Shown here one piece after another: positions 16,609-24,752 of a stretch of DNA of 64,000 nucleotides; within the stretch, counting starts at the first letter, position 1, and every line of letters starts with the position of its first letter. A program made the position numbers and the translations under genes. The stretch spans positions 744,001 to 808,000 of the forward strand of contig NZ_CP051302.1 in assembly GCF_024181405.1 (NCBI RefSeq). Reading direction: 5' to 3'. The notes beneath the pieces were generated by a model that saw only the letters and a list, made by a program, of their open reading frames with translations, did no database searches and was not told the DNA's origin. The DNA is from Treponema denticola (GTDB lineage Bacteria > Spirochaetota > Spirochaetia > Treponematales > Treponemataceae).

Positions 16609-18480
16609 TTACACCTGCACAAATCTTACAGTCAGATTCGGAATATCTATATCCTCTGCTTTTACATTTATGCGTTCGTTAATCGATAATTCTTTTTTTA
16701 ACCTCATCTCGGTTTCATAGCCGATGGACGGAATGGAAATGCGAGCCGTGTTTTTTATTGTTTCCAAAATTACGGCTTCTCCTTGCCAGTCAGGGTTTTG
16801 TAATAGATAGATCAGAGTCCAATGTTGACGCGAGGCTCTTTCAGCATAGGAACAATTTTTGCCTGCAATGTCTCCCGCCGCTATTCGCATAAGAAGGTCA
16901 TCGGTTTTCATTACCTCGTTTCCGTCGATAAATTTTAAAAGCTGTTGATGGGCAACCAAGTCTCCATAGCGGCGGAGGGGGCTTGTAATTTGACTGTACA
17001 TTGCAATTCCGAGGGCTGAATGCATTGCAGGAATTGTACCCACATTTCTCGGCCTCATAGCTTTTCTTTTTCGGTATTCGCCCGCAAGTCCTTCGGGAAG
17101 TTTTTTCGGTAATTCGGGAGCTTCCTGACTTACATACTGAAACGGAATATTATTTTTAAAAGCAAAGCGGGCGGCGGCCTCTCCTGCAAGGAGCATCATT
17201 TCCTTTATCATCAAAAAAGATTCCGTAAAATTATACGGGCTTATAAAAACTTTTTGGTTGTCATTTTCGGTTTCTACCTTGATTTGAACTTCCGGCATGT
17301 CTATCGAAACCGCTCCTGCCGCTTCCCGTTTTTTTCTGTTTCTTTCTGCTATTTCAAAAAGAGGTTTTAGGTTTGCATTCGTCTTTTCTTCATCGGCCTT
17401 TTCAAAACTTATACAGCTTACTTTTATCTTGGTACGCAAAATATCTACATCGAGAATTTCAGCGGAGTCATTTAGCTTAAGCTTAAACGACAGGGCATAA
17501 GAGTCATCATGCAGGCCGAGGGCAAAGGCATCGACTGCCGATTCTCCCAACATTCGGGATACGCCTTCAGGAATGTAAAGGGTTGCTCCCCGCTTTCTTG
17601 CATCCATATCGCTTTTGGAATCGGGTGTAATTATGTCGGCAGGGTTTGCAATGTGAATCCATAAGTTTTCTCCGTCAAAGCATACGGCATCGTCGGGATC
17701 GGTGCTGCCTTCGTTGTCGATTGCATAGGAGGTAAGATGAGTCAGGTCTTCGTATTTTTCGTTATGTTCGATAGGCGGCAATTCCAGCTTAGGCGAATTT
17801 AACGGATGCTTAAAGCGGGTGGGGTAGGGATTTTTTTCTATCTTCCAATAGCCCGTACTAATTAAAATCTTATGGGCCGATTCAGGAGTTTCTTTTAAGT
17901 GAGCTTCATTTAAGAGTTTTGACTTGTCGGTTTTTTCTAAGGCAAGGGCTTCTATTTCCTGCAAAAAGTGAGAATATTTTTTTAAGTCGAAATTTTCTTC
18001 CTTTTTTTCTTTTATAAATTTTGATAGGCTGCTTATAAATTCTTTCCGTTCTTGCTCTTCCGCTTGTTTTTCGGTTTCTTTTTTTAGTGCTGCAGCAGCT
18101 ATGGCCTCAGCTTCTTCTTTTGTTCTTATCTTAATCGGAAGGTCAGGGCTTTCTGCAATAAAAAGAGGGGAGGCCGAAACCAAAAGCCAAGCCGCCCACA
18201 TTTGTTCGGGTTTTAAATTTTCCCAAACCAATTCGCTTATTTCAGAGAAGAGGGCTGTTCCTTCTTCAAAAAAGTCGGCGGCTTCATTAAAGTCAGGTTC
18301 GGGACAAGCTGCGGTCAAAATGTTTTTTAGCGATGAGGAATTATTTGGAGCCAAAACGGAAAAATCTTTTTCGCGCACCTTTTTGATGCCCGTTTCCGTT
18401 TCTATTTCAAATTTCCCGTCAGACTGTCCTTTTATAAGAGCCGGACGGTTTTTATATAAGACGATTGCATTAGTATTCAT
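16609..18480 (-). CDS. RNase II/R-family (RNB domain) 3'-5' exoribonuclease
   Basis: Processive exoribonuclease, 623 aa. The RNB domain starts near residue 250, with the four-acid metal site in AIDNEGSTDPDDAVCF, and ends with the family signature SPLRRYGDLVAHQQL. The first 240 residues do not show clear cold-shock repeats and include an acidic/lysine coiled region (residues about 130-180). The last 50 residues may be a shortened S1-like segment. It is shorter than E. coli RNase R (over 800 aa) and close to RNase II. GAGGA lies 7 nt before the ATG. First gene of the rnb-nnr-uvrB run. Confidence 0.9.
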   Translation of the reverse strand: MNTNAIVLYKNRPALIKGQSDGKFEIETETGIKKVREKDFSVLAPNNSSSLKNILTAACPEPDFNEAADFFEEGTALFSEISELVWENLKPEQMWAAWLLVSASPLFIAESPDLPIKIRTKEEAEAIAAAALKKETEKQAEEQERKEFISSLSKFIKEKKEENFDLKKYSHFLQEIEALALEKTDKSKLLNEAHLKETPESAHKILISTGYWKIEKNPYPTRFKHPLNSPKLELPPIEHNEKYEDLTHLTSYAIDNEGSTDPDDAVCFDGENLWIHIANPADIITPDSKSDMDARKRGATLYIPEGVSRMLGESAVDAFALGLHDDSYALSFKLKLNDSAEILDVDILRTKIKVSCISFEKADEEKTNANLKPLFEIAERNRKKREAAGAVSIDMPEVQIKVETENDNQKVFISPYNFTESFLMIKEMMLLAGEAAARFAFKNNIPFQYVSQEAPELPKKLPEGLAGEYRKRKAMRPRNVGTIPAMHSALGIAMYSQITSPLRRYGDLVAHQQLLKFIDGNEVMKTDDLLMRIAAGDIAGKNCSYAERASRQHWTLIYLLQNPDWQGEAVILETIKNTARISIPSIGYETEMRLKKELSINERINVKAEDIDIPNLTVRFVQV

Positions 18481-18491
18481 TTTTGTTCCTC

Positions 18492-18541
18492 AAAATAAGC
18501 CGCTTAGAATAAGCATGTTTAAAATAAGCCGCTTACAATAA
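18492..18541. repeat. Tandem 21-nt direct repeat upstream of the RNB gene
   Basis: AAAATAAGCCGCTTA-(G/C)-AATAA occurs twice, 29 nt apart start to start, in the 63-nt gap between the M48-like gene and the RNB gene. A core GCGGCTTATTT also occurs near 7507 and 26012. Function unknown. Confidence 0.5.
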
Positions 18542-18543
18542 TT

Positions 18544-20412
18544 TTACAATTCAAGTTTTGTTATGGATATTTGCCTTATAAATCCGTTTAAATATAAAAC
18601 CTGAATTTTATTCGATTTATAAAAATAGTTTTCACAATCTCCTGCCGTATAAATCGGTTTACCGAAAAAACTTTCAAAAGATTTTTTTGTTTCTCCTACC
18701 CGTAAATCGTTGGGCAATGATAAATTGGAATCTGCAAAAATCGAAATCTTTTCTATGTTATTGTTTGTTGCAGTTGAAATTGAAACCTCGGCATTTAAAA
18801 AATCGTAATACCACTTTTCAGAAAAATAATTATATTTTATTCCTGAAGGTTTACCCCAATATTCGATTAAATCATCTGTGGTATCTTCAAGCTTAATCTT
18901 TTTTAAAATTATAGGATTATATTTTTCCATGGAGAAAATTAAATTACGTAATTGATCCCGCACCTTTAAGGCTTTTTCCGATTCACCTAAACCGAAAAGC
19001 ATTCTTGCATAATTAAAGATAATAATTCTTTTATCTATTATGCTTCCTGTAATTAAAAAAAGGCTGTCAGTGCTTGCAGTTGTATTTTTTATCATCGACT
19101 CCAAAAGTAGTTTTGCCTTAGTATAATCTTTTTGTGAAAGGTAGAGGAGGGATGCATAATTTGTATTTGCAATGAGACTTTCCGTTCCGCTCTCGCTCAA
19201 ATATGCTTTTTCGGCAAGGGAAAGAGCTTGAGCCCTATCATTGATATTGGGAGAATAAAATAGGAGCATTGCATAGGAGGACTCCATCCCGGATTCTTGA
19301 ATTGAATTTAGGTAGCTTTTATAAGCTCTTACGGCTTCATCATAATCGTTTATGTTTCCCGGAATTGATTCCGTTTCTTCGTTTTTTTGATCTATCAAAA
19401 GACTTTTGGGATCGAAATTTAAAATCTCATAATTTTGTTTTGCTGTTTTTGAATCTTGTGCCGCTGCAGGATAGGCTGTTAAAAGTCCTTTATTTGAAAT
19501 ACCTGATGCCCATTTTTTATGTGCTGTTATAGCTGCCAATCTTTTAAAATACATATTGTTGGGAAAGGCTGTACGAAGGGCCGAAACTCTTTGCTTTGCA
19601 TCTTCGATAGCATTTTCATCATCACTTCTGACTGCATCAAGCACATAGAAAATTTCATCGGCGACGGCTTCTGCTTCATCCTTGTGTTTAAGTAAATTGC
19701 TTATACGCTGTTGCGGTGAAAAGTTATCGGTAAAAAAGCTTTCAAATTTTTTTGCGTAATTAGGATCGGCTTGGATTCTTTTTAGGTCTTCAAGATGACT
19801 GTAAAAAAGGTTTGAATCGTAACCTGCAAGTTTTAAAAGAATTAGGGTAAAGCTGTCGGCAGTCAAATTGTATGATTTTAAAAGTTCGCTGTTTTTTTCT
19901 CCGCTTCTTCTTGGGTCCGAAAAATAGACGAGCTTATTGTCAAGGGCAAAAGATGCCGCTGCATGGGCTAAAAAAGCTGAAAGCATTTTTTCTCTTTCAA
20001 TGTTTAAGTTTTTTATTCTTCGCGGAGAAGCTGTTAAATTTTCGGCAATTCGAGCTTCTATGTAATCGAAAAGTCCCGTACTTATCAAGATAGTTCCATC
20101 AGGATAAATTCCGCATTTGATTATTTGATTTTCTTCAATTATAAGGCGCATTCTGCCTCGGTAAAGCTCGTTATTTCTTATGAGCATAAAAAGGGAGGCA
20201 TTAAGCACATCCTGCCAAACTCCTAAATTTTCGCCGGATATTTCGTTTATTGAGGCCGCCGAGATTTCGTTTCGATAAAAATCCATGGCTTCGGTTCGTA
20301 TTTCTTTAATTGACTTATCTTTTTCTTGGGCAAAACCTTGAGTATAGCCTTGAAAAAGCGTTAAAATGAGAGTAAAACAACAAAGTTTCCTTATAAATTT
20401 TCTTTTCATCAT
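18544..20412 (-). CDS. M48-like/TPR periplasmic protein with degenerate active site
   Basis: About 622 aa with a signal peptide (basic N-terminus, hydrophobic core, probable cleavage after GFA). Residues about 85-165 follow an M48 metallopeptidase: PDGTILISTGLFDYIE, then AFLAHAAASFALDN where the family has AHExxH. The zinc-binding histidine pair and catalytic Glu are gone. The middle is helical with TPR-like repeats (for example NTNYASLLYLSQKDYTKAKL), as in BepA-type proteins; the C-terminus is beta-rich. The start is one of several clustered ATGs; 20412 fits a leaderless mRNA. Likely a scaffold or chaperone rather than a protease. Confidence 0.6.
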   Translation of the reverse strand: MMKRKFIRKLCCFTLILTLFQGYTQGFAQEKDKSIKEIRTEAMDFYRNEISAASINEISGENLGVWQDVLNASLFMLIRNNELYRGRMRLIIEENQIIKCGIYPDGTILISTGLFDYIEARIAENLTASPRRIKNLNIEREKMLSAFLAHAAASFALDNKLVYFSDPRRSGEKNSELLKSYNLTADSFTLILLKLAGYDSNLFYSHLEDLKRIQADPNYAKKFESFFTDNFSPQQRISNLLKHKDEAEAVADEIFYVLDAVRSDDENAIEDAKQRVSALRTAFPNNMYFKRLAAITAHKKWASGISNKGLLTAYPAAAQDSKTAKQNYEILNFDPKSLLIDQKNEETESIPGNINDYDEAVRAYKSYLNSIQESGMESSYAMLLFYSPNINDRAQALSLAEKAYLSESGTESLIANTNYASLLYLSQKDYTKAKLLLESMIKNTTASTDSLFLITGSIIDKRIIIFNYARMLFGLGESEKALKVRDQLRNLIFSMEKYNPIILKKIKLEDTTDDLIEYWGKPSGIKYNYFSEKWYYDFLNAEVSISTATNNNIEKISIFADSNLSLPNDLRVGETKKSFESFFGKPIYTAGDCENYFYKSNKIQVLYLNGFIRQISITKLEL

Positions 20413-20418
20413 TTGCAT

Positions 20419-20447
20419 ATAATAGCACAATATCGGATTTTTAGCAA
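20419..20447 (-). promoter_or_regulatory. Promoter of the M48-like gene, predicted leaderless
   Basis: Minus strand: TTGCTA, 17-nt spacer, TATTAT, then 6 nt to the ATG at 20412. No Shine-Dalgarno sequence. Confidence 0.65.
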
Positions 20448-20496
20448 GATTTTGTAACTGCTATAATATGGTTTTATCAATGGCAATACATATCGA

Positions 20497-20976
20497 TTAA
20501 AACACTTCCTCGCTTATTTTTAATTGCTCCTCTAGTTTTTCGTAAAACTCAATGTAAAATACCAGTCTCTCTTTCCATAGATCTTCCGCAGATTTTGTTC
20601 CCAGTTCTATGTTTAACAATTTGTAAAGCTCATTGAGTCTCTTTTCAACATAATCTTTTTTAAGCGAAATATTCATATCTTTAAAATTATTGTTATGCAG
20701 AGTTTCATAAATTCGATACACATCAAACCTGTCAATATTATCCGCATCTCCTACAGTTAGAGCAAATGGGGTGCGCTCTCCCTCAAAATCGGCTTTGTCG
20801 TCTACATGAATCGCTATTCCGTAACATATATCGTTAATCCTATCTTCAGGCAATCCCAATTCTTTAAGAAAAGGATAGGAGATTTTTGCCGCATTACGTC
20901 CATGGTTAAGCCAATCCTCTTTACCGCAGAATTCTTCGCAGTAAGAAACATCATGGAGAAGACAGGCAATTATCAT
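20497..20976 (-). pseudogene. HD-domain phosphohydrolase, N-terminally truncated
   Basis: The frame opens at the HD motif itself (ACLLHDVSY) and continues with NHGRNAA, GIAIHVDDKAD and VGDADNIDRFDVYRI, typical of small HD-domain hydrolases. The usual first helix pair with the first metal-binding histidine is missing. An in-frame TGA lies two codons upstream of the ATG and there is no proper ribosome site. It is therefore probably a 5'-deleted remnant. It lies 22 nt downstream of the BrnTA module, whose insertion may have removed the 5' end. Confidence 0.6.
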
Positions 20977-20998
20977 TTCCGTTCATGTAAGTGTTAGA

Positions 20999-21271
20999 TT
21001 AATAATCTCCTGTAGTAATAGCTTTCCTTAAAATACTGTTTATTCTTGTCTGATAGCCTTTACCTAGAGACTGAAGCACGGCAAGAATATCTGCATCTAT
21101 TTTTATAGAAATTGTTTTTTTAATAGGTGTTACATTCCAATATTCTTCATGAGCCGGCCTTAGTCTTGCAATTTGTTCTTTTGTCAGTTTTGGACTATCC
21201 CCATCATACGATATAGGATAATTTTTTATTTCTTCCAATCTTTCAGCTGTTAATTTTTTTGAAGTAATCAT
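20999..21271 (-). CDS. brnA: BrnA-type antitoxin (DUF4415)
   Basis: 90-aa ribbon-helix-helix antitoxin. The C-terminal part, KKTISIKIDADILAVLQS then YQTRINSILRKAI, is the DUF4415/BrnA DNA-binding domain, preceded by EEYWNVTPI. It overlaps the 3' end of the toxin gene by 29 bp, the normal brnTA order (toxin first). The protein should neutralise BrnT and repress the operon. Confidence 0.85.
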   Translation of the reverse strand: MITSKKLTAERLEEIKNYPISYDGDSPKLTKEQIARLRPAHEEYWNVTPIKKTISIKIDADILAVLQSLGKGYQTRINSILRKAITTGDY

Positions 21272-21560
21272 AATATTCCTCCCTCAAGTCTTTATCTGCT
21301 TGCCGTGCAGATATTAACCGTATTCTATTTTTCTTCTCGGTAAAAAAGACCAATACTATCAATATTCCATTCAAATTTCCAATTCCATAATATCTATCTT
21401 CTTTTTCGGAATGTTCAAAATCATATCCTATTAAAAAGGCTGGGTCATCAAATACTTCTAATATTTCTTCAAAGTCTATTCCATGCTTTTCAATATTAGC
21501 AAGATTTTTCTCTTCATCCCATTCAAAACGATTATCATTACTTATAATTGTTTTCCCCAT
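21243..21560 (-). CDS. brnT: BrnT-type ribonuclease toxin (DUF497)
   Basis: 105-aa toxin of the RelE-like fold. Family motifs: FEWDEEKNLANIEKHGIDFEE, VFDDP, then RYYGIGNL and IRLISARQADKDLREEY with the conserved SAR. The start at 21560 is chosen from the family N-terminus; a longer frame to 21857 has no homology and crosses the promoter. No ribosome site; the promoter's -10 box ends 6 nt before the ATG, so the transcript is probably leaderless. Confidence 0.87.
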   Translation of the reverse strand: MGKTIISNDNRFEWDEEKNLANIEKHGIDFEEILEVFDDPAFLIGYDFEHSEKEDRYYGIGNLNGILIVLVFFTEKKNRIRLISARQADKDLREEYYDYFKKINS

Positions 21561-21566
21561 AAGTAT

Positions 21567-21595
21567 AATATATATTAATGAGGATATATTGTCAA
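21567..21595 (-). promoter_or_regulatory. brnTA promoter, predicted leaderless
   Basis: Minus strand: TTGACA, 17-nt spacer, TATATT, then 6 nt to the brnT ATG. Confidence 0.75.
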
Positions 21596-21655
21596 GTATA
21601 TTGTATCTTTGCGTCTTTGACAGTTTTTGGCAGTTATTCTGCATTTTAAAAAAAA

Positions 21656-21694
21656 TTGTCAATAGGGTTGACAAAAAAATGGGGGGGGTATAAT
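21656..21694 (+). promoter_or_regulatory. Poly-G-spacer promoter of the repeat lipoprotein
   Basis: Consensus TTGACA (21668-21673) and TATAAT (21689-21694) are separated by 15 nt: six A, T, then eight G (21681-21688). A perfect palindrome TTGTCAA/TTGACAA (21656-21674) overlaps the -35 box and may be an operator. Further TTGACA boxes at 21720 and 21755 lack clear -10 boxes. Length change in the G-tract would alter promoter spacing. Confidence 0.75.
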
Positions 21695-21820
21695 GAAAAA
21701 TGTGTGAAAATATGTTGGGTTGACATACCTTAAAGCATTCAGGTAACAAACAATTTGACATTCTTTCGATAAAAATACGAAGTTGCAATGAAAAAGAACA
21801 TTGCAAAAAGGAAGGTAGAA

Positions 21821-22726
21821 GTGAAACAGAAAAAGAGAGTTTCGATAATCGGAACATTAATTTTAATAATTAGTGCGGTTGCATTAATTACCGGTTGTCT
21901 GCAGCCGAATGGCGGAACAATAACAAAAAATATAGTAGAATTTGATTCTGCGCGTGTAAAATGTACAAAAACAAATTCATACTCTTATACGGATATAAAT
22001 AACGGGGATCAGATACAGGAAAACGATGAATTGCTGTTTCAAGCGATTTGGCTTTCAGGTAAAATTGTTAAAAATTGGTATATCAATGATGTTAAACAGG
22101 AAGATCAAACCCGTTCATTGATGAGCTACACGGTAAAGGCATCCGACATTGCAGGCGGAAGGCTTAAAGTCCGATTTGACACTAAAGATGTTGTACAAAA
22201 ACCTATCGAATTTGATTCTACGCGTGTAACATGCACAAAAACAAATACAGATCCTTATACGAATATAAATAACGGGGATCCGATACAGGAAAATGATGAA
22301 TTGCTGTTTAAAGCGATTTTACCTGAAGGTAAAATTGTTAAAAATTGGTATATCAATGATGTTAAACAGGAAGATAAAACCGATTCAACAATGCTGTACA
22401 CGGTAAAGGCATCCGACATTGCAGGCGGAAAGCTTAAAGTCCGATTTGACACTAAAGACCCTGTACAAGGAACTGTAGAATTTGATTCAAGTGTAAAATG
22501 CCAAAACACAAATTCATACCCTTATACTAATATAAATACCGGAGCTCCGATACAGGAAAATGATAAATTGCAGTTTGAAGCGATTTTGCCTGCAGGTAAA
22601 GTTGTTGAAAATTGGTATATCAATGATGTTAAAAAGAAATATGAAACCCGTTCAGTGATGAGATACACGGTAAAGGCTTCCGACTTTAAAAGCGGGAAAA
22701 TTAAAATTAGCGTTGTTTTTAAGTAG
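21821..22726 (+). CDS. Lipoprotein with three 90-residue repeats
   Basis: Predicted surface or periplasmic lipoprotein of about 301 aa. The start is the GTG at 21821 (AGGAAGG 5 nt upstream), which leaves a 25-residue signal peptide ending in the lipobox LITGC; the ATG at 21788 has no ribosome site. The mature protein is three tandem copies of a domain beginning EFDS and containing KNWYINDVKQED and YTVKASD. Each copy has one Cys near its start (KCTKT, TCTKT, KCQNT). No family recognised; the WYINDV core resembles Ig-like or InlB-B-type repeats. It lies divergent from brnTA with a small gene directly downstream. Confidence 0.8.
   Translation: MKQKKRVSIIGTLILIISAVALITGCLQPNGGTITKNIVEFDSARVKCTKTNSYSYTDINNGDQIQENDELLFQAIWLSGKIVKNWYINDVKQEDQTRSLMSYTVKASDIAGGRLKVRFDTKDVVQKPIEFDSTRVTCTKTNTDPYTNINNGDPIQENDELLFKAILPEGKIVKNWYINDVKQEDKTDSTMLYTVKASDIAGGKLKVRFDTKDPVQGTVEFDSSVKCQNTNSYPYTNINTGAPIQENDKLQFEAILPAGKVVENWYINDVKKKYETRSVMRYTVKASDFKSGKIKISVVFK
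21938..22723 (+). repeat. Three tandem 270-bp coding repeats
   Basis: Units begin at 21938, 22208 and 22478, an exact 270-bp period for the first two. Units 1 and 2 are nearly identical at DNA level over long blocks. Unit 3 is more diverged and ends in a different C-terminus. Copy number could change by recombination. Confidence 0.9.
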
Positions 22727-22741
22727 ACAGGGGGAAATACG

Positions 22742-22888
22742 ATGAATAAAAATAAACCGATAAAACCGGCTGATAATCAAGCGAATATGCAAAATCCCAA
22801 TAAGGGTACAGCCGGTACAAATCGTCAGTATGACCAAAATCAAGGCAATCGCGGTAAACAACTGAATCCAAATAAAAAAGGGAAGTAA
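22742..22888 (+). CDS. 48-aa Asn/Lys/Gln-rich small protein
   Basis: ATG at 22742 with GGGGG about 8 nt upstream, stop at 22886-22888. The product is highly polar with no hydrophobic segment, and contains PADNQANMQNPNKGT, RQYDQNQGNRGKQ and LNPNKKGK. It is predicted disordered and basic. It lies 15 nt after the repeat-lipoprotein stop in the same direction, so is probably co-transcribed and subject to the same promoter. The DNQxNxxNPN pattern recurs in small bacterial proteins of unknown role. Confidence 0.6.
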   Translation: MNKNKPIKPADNQANMQNPNKGTAGTNRQYDQNQGNRGKQLNPNKKGK

Positions 22889-22909
22889 TTTATCATAATG
22901 ATAAGTTTA

Positions 22910-22932
22910 GCCCCGATGCATAGCATTGGGGC
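22910..22932. terminator. REP-like hairpin after the small protein
   Basis: GCCCCGATGC, 3-nt loop, GCATTGGGGC: ten pairs including one G-T. No T-tract. The same core (CCCCGA-YGC ... GC-TCGGGG) recurs at 32097 and 32188. Confidence 0.55.
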
Positions 22933-22997
22933 ATTAAACACTCTTAACAAATAAATATACCTTGATTTTTTCGCATAAGTACGATTAAAATATTCTT

Positions 22998-23025
22998 TTG
23001 TCTGCTTGATTAAAGGTGCTATAAT
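22998..23025 (+). promoter_or_regulatory. coaD promoter
   Basis: TTGTCT, 16-nt spacer, TATAAT (23020-23025), 16 nt before the coaD ATG. Confidence 0.65.
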
Positions 23026-23041
23026 ATGTTAGAGTAGGCAA

Positions 23042-23524
23042 ATGGTAAAAGCTGTTTTTGCAGGGTCCTTTGATCCGCCCACCTTCGGGCATTTAAATGT
23101 AATTGAAAGAGCTCAAAAGATATTCACCGAGGTACATGTAGTAATCGCAGTAAATAACAATAAAAACTATTTGTTTTCGGGTGAAGAACGTAAACATATG
23201 ATGGAAGAACTGACCCAAAAATGGGATAATGTTTTTGTAAATACTTGGAATTCGCTGATAGTAAACTATGCCGAAAAAATCGGTGCCAATGTTTTAATCC
23301 GCGGAGTACGGAATGTTTCCGATTTTTCCTACGAATTCGATCTGGCTGTTATGAATAAAGGCTTAAATCAGAAGATAGAAACCGTTTTTATGGTTCCCGA
23401 CACAAAGTACTTTGTGTTGCGTTCAAGTTCCATAAAAGAATTGGCAGCCTTCAAGGGCAATCTTTCCGGCATGGTTCCTCCCATAGTCGAAAAGGCCTTA
23501 AAGGAAAAAATAGAGGAAATATAA
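23042..23524 (+). CDS. coaD: Phosphopantetheine adenylyltransferase
   Basis: Penultimate step of coenzyme A synthesis, cytoplasmic, 160 aa. The nucleotidyl-transferase motif is [18 protein letters not shown] (TxGH), then [24 protein letters not shown] with the ATP-binding RGVRN, and the C-terminal [12 protein letters not shown] corresponding to ISSTxIRE. AGTAGG precedes the ATG. A gene for a small membrane protein follows after 22 nt. Confidence 0.96.
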   Translation: MVKAVFAGSFDPPTFGHLNVIERAQKIFTEVHVVIAVNNNKNYLFSGEERKHMMEELTQKWDNVFVNTWNSLIVNYAEKIGANVLIRGVRNVSDFSYEFDLAVMNKGLNQKIETVFMVPDTKYFVLRSSSIKELAAFKGNLSGMVPPIVEKALKEKIEEI

Positions 23525-23546
23525 AACCCTTTGCGTAGGGGTATAG

Positions 23547-23972
23547 ATGTTTATTATAGAAATTTTAGTTCCCATTTTCCTTTTGGTGTGGTCTATTTCA
23601 TCTTTTTTAGGGTATTTATACACCCGTTATTTAGATAAATACGATAGGGCCGTCTTACCCGGATGCCGTATTAATGCCCAAAAATATCAATGGAGCTCAA
23701 AACAGGTTTGGGAAGGCTCTTTTACCCTGCTTTCCGGCTTGTGGTTAAAATTTTTTTGTATCTTTGCACCTATAAGCCTTAGTATTGATAGTCTTTGGCT
23801 CTTCCTTAAATCCTTCCGCTTATATATCTCGATAGCCGGAGGCCTGTTTTTTCTCATTTTTATGCTTATATTTATAATAAAGGGAATAAAAATACACAAG
23901 TCTTTTTGCTCAAAAGGGTGGTTTTGGACTTCTTATAATACAGGAAAATCAAACGGATTTAAGATAATTTAA
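23547..23972 (+). CDS. Small membrane protein, unknown function
   Basis: 141 aa, not recognised. Three or four hydrophobic segments (residues about 1-22, 60-80 and 93-113), with an intervening polar stretch CRINAQKYQWSSKQVWEG and a C-terminal Trp/Lys-rich tail. AGGGG lies about 6 nt before the ATG. It is likely co-transcribed with coaD. It converges on the peptidase-like gene. Confidence 0.6.
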   Translation: MFIIEILVPIFLLVWSISSFLGYLYTRYLDKYDRAVLPGCRINAQKYQWSSKQVWEGSFTLLSGLWLKFFCIFAPISLSIDSLWLFLKSFRLYISIAGGLFFLIFMLIFIIKGIKIHKSFCSKGWFWTSYNTGKSNGFKII

Positions 23973-23990
23973 GACGGTTTCAATTTATGA

Positions 23991-24752
23991 TTATTCTATT
24001 TGAAACCATTTTGATAAGGGCATGGTCCGTCCTGCCTTGTTCCAATTATGGTAGTGTTCAAAAACCTTGGATACTATATGGAATTTTTGAACCAAGATAT
24101 CGATTGCCAAAAAACTACGCCAGTAATTATAAAAAATTGAAGTATAATTCTCATCATAGGTTTCTTGTCCGAAACTTTCTATAGATGAAATGCCGTATTT
24201 TTCTTCAAAAAGTTTGACCAGACTAGTATTAATTTGTTTTTCTTTTTCAAATTCTTCGGTTGTAAGAAAAAATTTTTTGCTTATATATTCGACCATCCCT
24301 TCTTCAAACCAAATGCCTTCTGTCAATTTTTTTTCATCTTCGAAATCGTCAAGAAAGAGTTCGCTTTGATGCATTAATTCATGTCCTATTATTTGCAAAA
24401 TACTATTTTCATTTATGTCATTTGAATAGTAACTTTGAATATTTTCCACAGCCTTGAGTTCGTAGACTTCGAGTTGTTTTAAATATATGGATTTCCAAAT
24501 ATTAAGTTCAGGTGTGATAACCATTCTAATTTCATTGGTATATGCCGGAATACTTATGCTGCGGTGTACCCTTGTTGCCATATCAAAATCTGCAAAAACT
24601 ATATATTCAGGCAGATCTTTTACACTGTAGGAATTTTGAATAAAATCAATATAAGCCGCTATTTTACTTTTATGAGTTTCTAAAAATAAATTATATTCTT
24701 TAAGTTTATCGATGCTCCTAATTGAATATGCATATTCCATATGTTTTATCAT
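23991..24752 (-). CDS. HExxH metallopeptidase-like protein linked to HicB
   Basis: 253 aa, no signal peptide, probably cytoplasmic. It carries a gluzincin-type site: IIGHELMHQSELF (HELMH) and, about 27 residues later, GIWFEEGMVEYIS with the third-ligand glutamate. Family beyond the zincin fold is not recognised. Its ATG overlaps the stop of the upstream hicB by 4 bp (ATGA), so the two are translationally coupled. The link to a HicAB operon is unusual and suggests it either regulates the antitoxin or is cargo of the module; both are inference. Confidence 0.7.
   Translation of the reverse strand: MIKHMEYAYSIRSIDKLKEYNLFLETHKSKIAAYIDFIQNSYSVKDLPEYIVFADFDMATRVHRSISIPAYTNEIRMVITPELNIWKSIYLKQLEVYELKAVENIQSYYSNDINENSILQIIGHELMHQSELFLDDFEDEKKLTEGIWFEEGMVEYISKKFFLTTEEFEKEKQINTSLVKLFEEKYGISSIESFGQETYDENYTSIFYNYWRSFLAIDILVQKFHIVSKVFEHYHNWNKAGRTMPLSKWFQIE

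Noticed and set aside
21788..21820. ATG at 21788 as start of the repeat lipoprotein
   Set aside because: No ribosome site, and it would give an 11-residue longer, overly basic signal peptide. The GTG at 21821 has AGGAAGG at good spacing.
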